Shown here: positions 7,574 to 13,406 of the stretch, piece after piece
How positions within the stretch are numbered: the stretch's first letter is position 1
How the letters are laid out: each line of letters begins with the position of its first letter
Assembly: GCA_003819975.1 (NCBI GenBank)
Contig: RPPU01000054.1
Coordinates: 1 to 13,406 of the forward strand
Source: Desulfobacteraceae bacterium
GTDB lineage: Bacteria > Desulfobacterota > DSM-4660 > Desulfatiglandales > HGW-15
Direction of reading: 5' to 3'
DNA length: 13,406 bases
The notes under the pieces: generated by a model
What the model saw: only the letters and a program-made list of their open reading frames with translations
Databases searched by the model: none
Told to the model about the DNA's origin: nothing
Position numbers and translations under genes: made by a program

Positions 7574-7675
7574 GCAACCCGGTCATTTTCAAGTAAAATA
7601 TCGGGCTCTCGATTCTGGCTTTATCAGGAGAACCGAGGCGTGGCATTATTCGGAATATTTAAAAATTAAGATCTA

Positions 7676-7704
7676 TTGACGCTTTTTCTAATTTATGATG
7701 ATAT
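7676..7704 (+). promoter_or_regulatory. Possible sigma-70 promoter of the NtrC-family gene
   Basis: TTGACG (7676-7681) is followed after 17 nt by TGATAT (7699-7704). The -35 is 5/6 to consensus and the -10 only 3/6, so this is a weak call. A transcript from here would run through the hairpin repeat at 7737-7834 before reaching the start codon. Confidence 0.25.
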
Positions 7705-7736
7705 GTAAAAATATGAAAAATTTACCTTAACAATCC

Positions 7737-7834
7737 GGGATCTCTAAAAATTCGCCTTTTTAGAGTTTAACCGTTCATACTTAGCCGATTTTTTAAGGGT
7801 CTCGTAGTTGATAAAGTTAATTTTTAGAGATCCC
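7737..7834. repeat. TIR-ended small repeat element, copy 2 (MITE-like)
   Basis: GGGATCTCTAAAAA (7737-7750) and TTTTTAGAGATCCC (7821-7834) are perfect 14-bp terminal inverted repeats around a non-coding core. The left end also forms a local hairpin, CTCTAAAAA (7742-7750) with TTTTTAGAG (7757-7765), loop TTCGCC. The right end begins GGGTCTC (7797-7803) and can fold on GAGATCCC with one bulge. CAATC occurs just outside both ends (7731-7735 and 7835-7839), but one base separates the left copy from the TIR, so target-site duplication is only tentative. The right 37 bp recur at 511-547. Confidence 0.7.
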
Positions 7835-7876
7835 CAATCGCTAATCTTTTCAAATTTTGATTATAGGGTCATGAAT

Positions 7877-9235
7877 ATGGAAAAACGGGCCTCCATCTTG
7901 GTTGTGGATGATGAAAACGGAATTCGTCAGTCCTTAAACATGGTGCTGAAAGATGAGTTTATGGTCTTTTTGGCCGGCAGCGGCAAAGAAGCCCTTGAGA
8001 TTCTAAACAATAACAATGTGGCCATCGCATTGCTGGATATTTTATTGCCCGATATTTCCGGAATCGAGCTTATCGAAACTATCAAAAAGATAGACAGCAA
8101 TATCGAGATCATTATGATCACGGCTGACAAAGAAATTAAATCTGCCGTTAAAGCCATTAAATCAGGTGCTTATGAATATATTTTAAAGCCTTTTCTAATT
8201 GATGATGTCCTTGCCACTATCAATCGTGTATTGGAGAAAAACACCTTGCTCAAAGAGGTGACCTATTTACGCGAAGAACTGGAACGCTGTCAGCCTCTGC
8301 AAAAGATCATTGGTGAAAACGAGCAAATGAAAGAGATCTTTGAATTGATGCAAACCATCGCGGAAAGCAGCGGTGCGGTTTTAATCCAGGGTGAGAGCGG
8401 GACCGGTAAAGAATTGGCTGCCCGGGCTGTGCATAATCTCAGCTCGCGCAAGAACAACCCTTTCGTGGTGGTAAACTGCGCCGCTATTCCGGCCAATCTA
8501 ATGGAAAGCGTATTGTTCGGTCACCACCGGGGCGCTTTTACCGGCGCAGCCTACACCACCACCGGCAGACTGGAGATAGCCGATAAAGGCACGGTTTTTC
8601 TGGATGACATCGATACGCTGGATATCAGCATGCAATCCAAGCTCTTAAGAGTGATCCAGGAAAAGGAATTTGAACGGGTCGGTTCCAATAAAATCATTCG
8701 GATCAATGTCCGTTTTATTGCCGCTTCCAACAAGGAATTGAAAGACCTGATCAGCCAGGGGAAATTCCGTGAAGACCTTTTTTACCGTTTAAACGTTTTT
8801 CCGATTTTTATCCCACCCTTGCGAAAACGTAAAAACGACATCCCTTTGTTGCTCGATTATTTTCTGGAATGGAATGCCGCACACAATGGAAAAACAACCA
8901 AATGTTTCGCCAAAGAAGCTATTAATAAACTGCTGGAATATGATTGGCCCGGGAATGTCCGTGAATTGCAGAATGTTGTTGAAAGGTCTTTTACCATCAC
9001 CAAAGGCAACACGATTCATCTTAAAGACCTTTACCGTTTTGACGACGATCGCCGCGACCTATTAAACCAAACCCTCAAACAAGCCACTCACGCTTTTCGG
9101 CAGCGCTATATCGATGAAGTACTGGAACAGGTCCACGGCAATCGTAAAAAAGCAGCTGAAATTCTGGGCATCCATCGCAATACGCTGCTGAGCAATACGT
9201 TCGACGACCCTATTTCCGATTCTGACGAAGCTTGA
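7877..9235 (+). CDS. NtrC-family sigma-54-dependent response regulator
   Basis: A 452-aa transcriptional activator with three domains. The receiver (about 6-120) has D11/D12, phosphoacceptor D54 in ALLDILLPD, T82 and K104. The AAA+ sigma-54 interaction domain (about 143-375) has Walker A GESGTGKE (172-179), GAFTGA (219-224), Walker B VFLDD (240-244), the REDLFYRLNVFP segment (299-309) and WPGNVRELQN (357-366). A C-terminal Fis-type helix-turn-helix spans about 405-438 (HGNRKKAAEILGIHRNTL). The Walker B pair is DD rather than the usual DE, and the sequence after HRNTL is acidic (FDDPISDSDEA) instead of the usual basic RKLK-type helix. The frame extends upstream to TTG 7808, but that lies in a repeat. 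ATG 7877 has GGG 8 nt upstream and is preferred over ATG 7871. A sigma-54 promoter lies 74 nt beyond its stop, in front of the hybrid kinase. Confidence 0.95.
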   Translation: MEKRASILVVDDENGIRQSLNMVLKDEFMVFLAGSGKEALEILNNNNVAIALLDILLPDISGIELIETIKKIDSNIEIIMITADKEIKSAVKAIKSGAYEYILKPFLIDDVLATINRVLEKNTLLKEVTYLREELERCQPLQKIIGENEQMKEIFELMQTIAESSGAVLIQGESGTGKELAARAVHNLSSRKNNPFVVVNCAAIPANLMESVLFGHHRGAFTGAAYTTTGRLEIADKGTVFLDDIDTLDISMQSKLLRVIQEKEFERVGSNKIIRINVRFIAASNKELKDLISQGKFREDLFYRLNVFPIFIPPLRKRKNDIPLLLDYFLEWNAAHNGKTTKCFAKEAINKLLEYDWPGNVRELQNVVERSFTITKGNTIHLKDLYRFDDDRRDLLNQTLKQATHAFRQRYIDEVLEQVHGNRKKAAEILGIHRNTLLSNTFDDPISDSDEA

Positions 9236-9246
9236 TCATAAGAAAA

Positions 9247-9265
9247 GTTCTTTCCATAAAAGAAC
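9247..9265. promoter_or_regulatory. 7-bp dyad downstream of the activator gene
   Basis: GTTCTTT (9247-9253) and AAAGAAC (9259-9265) form a perfect 7-bp dyad with a 5-nt centre, CCATA. It lies 11 nt after the activator stop and about 45-60 nt upstream of the -24 box. It could be a weak terminator (no T-run follows) or an activator-binding site. Sequence alone cannot decide. Confidence 0.4.
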
Positions 9266-9280
9266 ATAAATATAATCGGA

Positions 9281-9307
9281 TTTTAAAACGGACCCTCCGG
9301 TTTAAAA
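9281..9307. promoter_or_regulatory. 12-bp dyad next to the sigma-54 promoter
   Basis: TTTTAAAACGGA (9281-9292) pairs with TCCGGTTTAAAA (9296-9307) across CCC, with one internal A-G mismatch. It ends 1 nt before the -24 element. It is a candidate operator, upstream activating site or transcript hairpin. No T-run follows. Confidence 0.5.
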
Positions 9308-9308
9308 G

Positions 9309-9324
9309 TGGCATAAGATTTGCT
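9309..9324 (+). promoter_or_regulatory. Sigma-54 (-24/-12) promoter of the hybrid kinase gene
   Basis: TGGCATAAGATTTGCT matches the sigma-54 consensus TGGCACRNNNNTTGCW at every defined position but one (T for C at the sixth base). The invariant GG (9310-9311) and GC (9322-9323) are exactly 10 nt apart. Transcription would start near 9335, ahead of the kinase start at 9424. It directly follows a gene for a sigma-54 activator, which strongly supports function. Confidence 0.8.
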
Positions 9325-9423
9325 AAACTACAGATACGCTCTTTTAAAAATTTTTTCGTTTCTGTAAATTGAATGAACGCATCACGCCTTGATTTCCGGA
9401 TCGCTCTGAAAGGCGGTAACCCA

Positions 9424-10686
9424 ATGATGTTTGTGGAAAATCTTCAAATCGGAAACTCGGATAACAAAATCGAACAACTGGAGCATGAAATCCAGATTCT
9501 GCGCACGCGCATGCTCGAACAGCGTGAACTGGAGGAACAGCTTTTTCACGCTCAAAAAATGGAATCATTGGCTAATTTGGCTGCCGGAATTGCCCATGAT
9601 CTCAACAATATTCTGCAATCCGTGCTCGGTTATACCCAAATCGCGCTTTTGGAGAAAGCCGGCACAGACCCTGATTATGAAATTTTTCAAAAAATAGAAA
9701 GAATCATCGTCAAAGGCTGCGACCTAACACGTCAGTTCCTGACTTTCGGCCGGCGCATCCATTCCGAGCTGCAACCTCTTAATCTGCATACCAAAATCAT
9801 AGAGATCAAGGAACTCTTGCACAGAACCATTCCCCGTATGATCGACATTGAAGTTTATTCAACCGCGGATCTGAACCTGATCAAAGCCGATTCCGGTCAA
9901 ATCGATCAGATCCTGATGAATTTAAGTATCAATGCCAAAGATGCCATGCCGGACCATGGTCGGCTTATTTTTAAAACTGAAAATGTCCTGATTTCCGCAC
10001 ACCATCCCCTGACCCGGTTTAATGCCCAACCCGGCCCGTACGTTCTTTTGACGGTCACGGATACCGGCACAGGTATGACGCCTGAAGTTAAAAAACAAAT
10101 TTTTGAACCCTTTTTCACTACAAAAGCAAAAAGCAACGGCACCGGATTGGGTCTTGCCATGGTTTATGCCATTGTCAAAAATCATAACGGTTTTATCGAT
10201 GTGCTGAGCGAGCCCGGCCAAGGCGCCAGTTTCAAGATTCACTTTCCGGCTCTTCATGCACAAGCGGCGACTCCGGGGCTTTTGCAAAACGACGGTCCAA
10301 AAATAAACTTCAGCCTGGGTCATGAACGAATTCTTTTTGTGGATGATGAAAGCGATATTTTAAAGATCGGCCGGGAAATACTTGAGAAACACGGCTATGA
10401 AGTGCACACGGCTCAGAACGGTGAAGAAGCCCTTAAACAGTACAATCGTTTTAAAATAGATCTGGTTATTCTGGATGTCGGTATGCCGGGCATGGGTGGA
10501 ATCAAATGTCTGCAACAAATCATGGCCCTGGACCCTAAAGCAAAGATTTTGATTTGCAGCGGATATGCCCCGAGCGATCTGGTGCGGAAAGCCCTTGAAT
10601 TGGGCGCCGCGGATTACCTGACCAAACCGTTCCCGATCGAAAACCTGCCGCGTTCCGCCCGGAGCGTTTTGGATAAGCAATCCTAA
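9424..10686 (+). CDS. Hybrid histidine kinase with C-terminal receiver
   Basis: A 420-aa cytoplasmic protein with no membrane span and no PAS, GAF or other recognisable input domain. A short N-terminal coiled coil (about 12-45, DNKIEQLEHEIQILRTRMLE) leads into HisKA with H58 in GIAHDLNNILQ. HATPase_c follows, with N170 (LMNLSINAKDAM), DTGTGM (213-218), FEPFFTTK (227-234) and GTGLGL (239-244). The receiver (about 302-415) has the acidic pair in ILFVDDE, phosphoacceptor D351 in VILDVGMPG and K401 in LTKPF. The frame opens at ATG 9373, but ATG 9424 is preferred because AAAGGCGG precedes it by 7 nt, whereas 9373 has no ribosome site and adds no domain. The gene lies behind a sigma-54 promoter. 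Its lack of an output domain suggests a phosphorelay node, perhaps feeding the neighbouring NtrC-type regulator (inference). Confidence 0.93.
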   Translation: MMFVENLQIGNSDNKIEQLEHEIQILRTRMLEQRELEEQLFHAQKMESLANLAAGIAHDLNNILQSVLGYTQIALLEKAGTDPDYEIFQKIERIIVKGCDLTRQFLTFGRRIHSELQPLNLHTKIIEIKELLHRTIPRMIDIEVYSTADLNLIKADSGQIDQILMNLSINAKDAMPDHGRLIFKTENVLISAHHPLTRFNAQPGPYVLLTVTDTGTGMTPEVKKQIFEPFFTTKAKSNGTGLGLAMVYAIVKNHNGFIDVLSEPGQGASFKIHFPALHAQAATPGLLQNDGPKINFSLGHERILFVDDESDILKIGREILEKHGYEVHTAQNGEEALKQYNRFKIDLVILDVGMPGMGGIKCLQQIMALDPKAKILICSGYAPSDLVRKALELGAADYLTKPFPIENLPRSARSVLDKQS

Positions 10687-10799
10687 TCGGCCCGCTCAAA
10701 ATCCCTTGCCTCAGGAACCCGGAAATGATATCGAATGATAATTATATTCTATGAGTCTAATCGGCTATCATCTTCAGCCTAAACGCCTGATGAGATCTT

Positions 10800-11936
10800 A
10801 TGACTACAGACTTTATCGTTCCCCCCGAAGAAATCGCCGCCCGCATCAACCGCATGCAGGAAAAACTTCGGGACTCTTCGCTGGACGCCGCCTTTATCAT
10901 GCAGCGCGTGGATCTTTTTTATTTCAGCGGCACCTCCCAAAACGCTTTTCTTTATTTGCCTGCCGAAGGCGAACCGCTGCTTTTGGTTAAAAAATATTTT
11001 CCGCGCGCCCGGGCCGAATCCGGCCTGAAAAACCTGATTGAAATAAAATCCATCAAAGAGGCGCCCAACCGCATCAGGGATTTTTACGGCCATTTACCCA
11101 AAACACTCGGCTTGGAATGGGATGTCGTGCCGGTCAAAGAATTTCACTTTTATCAAAACCTTTTTCCGCGAAAAGAATTGCGGGATTGCTCGTCTTTGAT
11201 TGCCGAACTTCGGGCTATCAAAAGCCCATGGGAAACAGCGCACATGCAAGCCGCCGCCGACCTCTCCTTCCGGACCTTTGCGTATTTGCGCTCCATTATG
11301 AAACCCGATTTGACGGCAATGGAATTGGGCGCCCGGCTCGAAACTTTTGGACGGCAATACGGCCACAGCGGTAAGTTGCGGGTACGGGATTTTCAGGACG
11401 AAGCCAATACGTGGCGGATTTTTAACGGGCAAAACCCGCCCATGGCCGGTTCGGAACCGCTGCCAAGGAACACCCCTCTGCTCATAGAGCTATCCACTGT
11501 TTTAAACGGTTACCACATCTCCGAATCCCGCATGCTCGTGTTAGGTAATCTGCCGGCCAAAGCCAAAGCCGCGCAAGAGGCTGTGACGCAAATTCTTCAT
11601 ACGATTTTTGAAAAAGCCAAACCCGGCCTGCCTGCCCGAGAACTTTATGAGCTCGCCATGGCAGAAGCAAACCGCTTGGGTTATGCCAATGCTTTTCTGG
11701 GGCTGCCCGGAAACAAAAACAAGTTTGTGGGTCACGGCATCGGTGCTGAACTGATTGAATCCCCTTTTCTCTCCGCAGACGAAGAAGAAGTATTGCAACC
11801 CGGCATGACTTTTACCCTGGAACCCCACCTAGTCATTAATAAAGAGTTCATATCCGGCTTGACCAGCGTTTTCCAAGTAACCGCAACCGGTGCTCGCCTG
11901 CTTACCAAAACTCCTGTCGAAACCATGATTTGTTGA
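10800..11936 (+). CDS. M24-family peptidase-like protein, probably metal-site degenerate
   Basis: A 378-aa protein with the two-domain layout of Xaa-Pro aminopeptidases: a creatinase-like N-terminal domain (about 12-140, with the YFSGTSQNAFLYLP strand region) and a pita-bread C-terminal domain (about 145-375). The family binds two metals through D, D, H, E and E. Here the first Asp site reads LLIEL (E230), the second reads ISESR (S241 where Asp is expected, with E242 next to it), H312 is kept in VGHGIGAEL, E341 is kept in FTLEP, and the last Glu (GIENTFVVT in related proteins, from memory) reads GLTSVFQVT (T355). Three of five ligands are thus altered, so peptidase activity is doubtful and a binding role is possible. 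Length and fold are intact, which argues against a decaying gene. The ATG at 10800 has only a weak ribosome site. It follows the hybrid kinase by 113 nt. Confidence 0.88.
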   Translation: MTTDFIVPPEEIAARINRMQEKLRDSSLDAAFIMQRVDLFYFSGTSQNAFLYLPAEGEPLLLVKKYFPRARAESGLKNLIEIKSIKEAPNRIRDFYGHLPKTLGLEWDVVPVKEFHFYQNLFPRKELRDCSSLIAELRAIKSPWETAHMQAAADLSFRTFAYLRSIMKPDLTAMELGARLETFGRQYGHSGKLRVRDFQDEANTWRIFNGQNPPMAGSEPLPRNTPLLIELSTVLNGYHISESRMLVLGNLPAKAKAAQEAVTQILHTIFEKAKPGLPARELYELAMAEANRLGYANAFLGLPGNKNKFVGHGIGAELIESPFLSADEEEVLQPGMTFTLEPHLVINKEFISGLTSVFQVTATGARLLTKTPVETMIC

Positions 11937-12116
11937 ACGTCATAAACCGTTTGGTTAACTATTTTTACCTTATAATCCCCCTCTTTTTTGACGGGAATGA
12001 CAGGAGAGAGGGTCTCTTTATTATGCTGTACTCTGCCAATAAAGTCAGATACCAATTCCTTGTGTTCCGCAACTGAATCCGGGCGCTCGGGTCGCCAAAA
12101 AGTGTCTGATTTCAGG
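11937..12116. other. Intergenic sequence upstream of the Rpn promoter
   Basis: No gene is recognised. A weak AACC-gttt-GGTT hairpin (11945-11956) follows the M24 stop and is succeeded by ATTTTT, so it may be a poor terminator. A minus-strand open frame across 11732-12055 is judged a shadow of the M24 gene. Nothing else distinct is visible. Confidence 0.4.
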
Positions 12117-12145
12117 TTGACATGTATGGTATGCTTATTTATAAT
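12117..12145 (+). promoter_or_regulatory. Consensus sigma-70 promoter of the Rpn gene
   Basis: TTGACA (12117-12122) and TATAAT (12140-12145) are both perfect consensus hexamers with the optimal 17-nt spacer. Transcription would start near 12152, about 55 nt before the ATG at 12208. A 7-bp dyad, AACTTAA (12146-12152) with TTAAGTT (12173-12179), overlaps the start region and could be an operator. Confidence 0.85.
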
Positions 12146-12207
12146 AACTTAAATGTGATAGACTTAGATAAATTAAGTTAATTTTAAGCATAAAAGGCTA
12201 ATAAATC

Positions 12208-13146
12208 ATGAAAGAACGCTATATAAATCCCTTTACCGATTTCGGTTTTAAGAAAATCTTTGGGGAGGAATTGAATAAAGACCTGCTCATTGATTTTTTG
12301 AATGAACTGTTAAAAGGCGAGCAATCCATAAAAACGCTTTCATATAAAAAGACCGAACATTTAGGCGCAACTGAAATCGATCGTAAGGCGATTTTCGATT
12401 TATATTGCGAAAACGAACAAGGCGAAAAATTTATTGTCGAGATTCAAAAGACCAAGCAGAAATTTTTCAAAGACAGAAGCATTTATTATTCGACCTTTCC
12501 GATTGCGGAACAGGCTGAAAAAGGCGATTGGGATTTTGGGTTAAAAGCAGTTTATACGGTTGCTATTCTGGATTTTACTTTTGACGATGAAGATCGCGAT
12601 AAAACCGTGGTGACGCATGTCCAATTGATGGATACCAAGAAAAAAGAAGTCTTTTTCAAAAAGCTTACCTTTATCTATCTGCAGATGCCGAATTTCAACA
12701 AAAGCGAAATGGAACTGGAAACCCGTTTCGATAAATGGCTTTATATATTTAAGAACTTGCCCAAACTGCAGGAGCGTCCGCAGAAATTACAGGAACGCGT
12801 ATTTGAAAAGCTTTTCACCATTGCGGAGATTGCCAAGTTTACTCCGACTGAAGTAGAGGCCTATGAAGAAAGTCTGAAAACCTACCGTGATTTAAAAAAT
12901 TCATTGGATACGGCAAGGGAAGAAGGCCTTAATGAGGGTCTGGCAAAAGGTCTGGAACAAGGTATAGTAAAAGGTCTGGAACAAGGCCTGGCAAAGGGTC
13001 TCGATCAAGGTCTGGCAAAAGGTAGAACTGAAAGTCAAAGACAGATGGCTGAAATCATGCTGCAAAATAATGAAGAAGAAGAAAAAATCGCCCGTTACAC
13101 CGGCCTTACCATTGCCGAAATCGAAAAATTGCGAAAAAAGATTTAA
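12208..13146 (+). CDS. Rpn-family recombination-promoting nuclease (PD-(D/E)XK)
   Basis: A 312-aa protein of the Rpn / PD-(D/E)XK nuclease 'transposase' family, whose members cut DNA and promote RecA-independent recombination. It opens with the family signature NPFTDFGFKKIFG (7-19). The nuclease core shows D64 in AIFDLYC and E78-x-Q80 in FIVEIQK (an ExQ variant of ExK), followed by conserved RSIYYSTFPIAEQAEKGDW (90-108). Four 8-aa repeats (240-271; GLEQGLAK-type) form a Gly/Lys/Gln-rich linker, and a terminal helical segment ends EIEKLRKKI. AAAAGG lies 10 nt before ATG 12208 and a perfect sigma-70 promoter lies further upstream. The coding sequence is visibly AT-richer than the genes to its left, which fits horizontal acquisition. 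The codons just before the stop contain A-AAA-AAG. Tandem hairpin repeats begin 29 nt after the stop. Confidence 0.93.
   Translation: MKERYINPFTDFGFKKIFGEELNKDLLIDFLNELLKGEQSIKTLSYKKTEHLGATEIDRKAIFDLYCENEQGEKFIVEIQKTKQKFFKDRSIYYSTFPIAEQAEKGDWDFGLKAVYTVAILDFTFDDEDRDKTVVTHVQLMDTKKKEVFFKKLTFIYLQMPNFNKSEMELETRFDKWLYIFKNLPKLQERPQKLQERVFEKLFTIAEIAKFTPTEVEAYEESLKTYRDLKNSLDTAREEGLNEGLAKGLEQGIVKGLEQGLAKGLDQGLAKGRTESQRQMAEIMLQNNEEEEKIARYTGLTIAEIEKLRKKI
12925..13020 (+). repeat. Four 24-bp in-frame tandem repeats inside the Rpn gene
   Basis: Four consecutive 24-bp units encode GLNEGLAK, GLEQGIVK, GLEQGLAK and GLDQGLAK. They are near-identical at DNA level (GGTCTGGAACAAGG-type), so copy number could vary by slippage without breaking the frame. 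Such Gly-Leu-rich linkers are common before the C-terminal tail in this family. Confidence 0.85.
13134..13140 (+). other. Candidate -1 frameshift slippery heptamer
   Basis: A-AAA-AAG is in the correct phase (X-XXY-YYZ) relative to the Rpn frame (cgA AAA AAG att taa), two codons before the stop. This is the heptamer used by dnaX and several insertion sequences. A -1 shift enters a frame that stays open through both repeat arrays to the window end. There is no stimulatory hairpin within 10 nt; the nearest begins at 13182. Lysine-rich C-termini create this string by chance, so confidence is low. Confidence 0.25.
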
Positions 13147-13175
13147 ATTTTTTGATAGAAACCTGTTTTCCCGCC

Positions 13176-13283
13176 GAAGACGTCATTTCAAAAAAACCTG
13201 AAATGACTCCAGAAGACGTCATTTCAAGAAAACTTGAAATGACTCCAGAAGACGTCATTTCAAAAAAGCTTGAAATGACTCCA
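13176..13283. repeat. Three 36-bp tandem hairpin repeats
   Basis: Units lie at 13176-13211, 13212-13247 and 13248-13283. Each contains an inverted repeat with invariant arms GTCATTTCA and TGAAATGAC. Stems are 9 bp (13182-13190 with 13199-13207), 11 bp (13218-13228 with 13233-13243) and 10 bp (13254-13263 with 13270-13279). Differences fall almost only in the A-rich loops. There are no unique spacers, so this is not a CRISPR. The units are 12 codons long and open on both strands. Confidence 0.9.
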
Positions 13284-13288
13284 GCTAT

Positions 13289-13406
13289 CAGTAATTTCAA
13301 TCTTCACGAAATTACTCTCAGTAATTTCAATCTTCACGAAATTACTCTCAGTAATTTCAATCTTCACGAAATTACTCTCAGTAATTTCAATCTTCACGAA
13401 ATTACT
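13289..13406. repeat. 30-bp tandem hairpin repeats running off the window
   Basis: Four identical units start at 13289, 13319, 13349 and 13379, the last cut at 28 bp by the window edge. Each carries AGTAATTTC and GAAATTACT, a perfect 9-bp stem around the 9-nt loop AATCTTCAC, with CTCT-type joints. Zero divergence between copies implies recent expansion or ongoing conversion. The array begins 5 bp after the 36-bp array, and its arms share the ATTTC/GAAAT core with that array. Confidence 0.92.

Larger units (their letters stand above)
7574..7876. other. Divergent intergenic region
   Basis: About 300 nt separate the divergent histidine kinase and NtrC-family genes. The right part is a TIR-ended repeat (7737-7834); the left part is AT-rich and should hold the promoters of both genes. 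A string TGGCATTATTCGGAAT lies near 7651, but it lacks the TTGC half needed for a sigma-54 promoter. No coding sequence or RNA gene is evident. Confidence 0.5.

Noticed and set aside
7651..7666. Sigma-54 promoter from TGGCATTATTCGGAAT
   Set aside because: The -24 half fits, but GGAAT stands where TTGC is needed; GG-N10-GC is not met.
7808..7876. N-terminal extension of the NtrC-type regulator from TTG 7808
   Set aside because: It falls within the right end of the TIR repeat, adds no domain, and lacks a ribosome site. The receiver begins directly after ATG 7877.
9373..9423. Hybrid kinase start at ATG 9373
   Set aside because: There is no ribosome site before it, whereas AAAGGCGG precedes ATG 9424 at good spacing; the extra 17 residues match no domain.
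13106..13300. 64-aa minus-strand open frame with GVISSFLEMTSS repeats
   Set aside because: It arises because the 36-bp units are palindromic and a multiple of three, so both strands give similar VIS..LEMT peptides. It also overlaps the end of the Rpn gene.
13176..13406. CRISPR array
   Set aside because: The units are contiguous tandem repeats with no unique spacers, and no cas gene is present.

Overview
The window reads as chromosomal DNA of a Gram-negative, free-living-type bacterium. It carries an ECF sigma factor with a membrane-anchored anti-sigma factor, a sigma-54 activator with a matching -24/-12 promoter, long multi-domain histidine kinases, an Rpn-type nuclease gene, and an unusual load of palindromic intergenic repeats. 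This repeat style is seen in little-cultured lineages (PVC-like or Omnitrophota-like groups come to mind), but I cannot place the taxon from sequence alone.

Left edge (1-553): no gene. It holds a perfect two-armed palindrome (14-74), hairpins built from CTCTCCC-type repeats (346-423), and the right end of a dispersed repeat (511-547) that recurs at 7798-7834.

Minus-strand block (7573 down to 554), in transcription order: a soluble sensor histidine kinase (V4R-like sensor, GAF, HisKA, HATPase); cofactor-independent phosphoglycerate mutase (gpmI) 24 nt later behind a good ribosome binding site; an MFS transporter after an 86-nt or longer gap that holds phased GTTC repeats and an 11-bp inverted repeat; an ECF sigma factor; and its zinc-finger anti-sigma factor 2 nt later. 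Kinase-gpmI and sigma/anti-sigma are probably co-transcribed pairs. Whether all five form one operon is open.

Plus-strand block (7877-11936): a NtrC-family sigma-54 activator, divergent from the kinase and separated from it by a region with a roughly 98-bp TIR-ended repeat; a hybrid histidine kinase/receiver with a clear sigma-54 promoter (TGGCAT-N5-TTGCT) in front of it; and an M24 'aminopeptidase' that has lost three of the five metal ligands. The activator, the promoter and the hybrid kinase suggest a self-contained, possibly autoregulated phosphorelay.

Right edge (11937-13406): a consensus sigma-70 promoter (TTGACA-N17-TATAAT) drives an Rpn-family PD-(D/E)XK nuclease gene with four in-frame 24-bp repeats. 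The gene ends two codons after an A-AAA-AAG slippery heptamer. It is followed by three 36-bp and at least four 30-bp tandem hairpin repeats that run off the window. The -1 frame entered at the heptamer stays open through both arrays, which is the most intriguing but unproven observation here.
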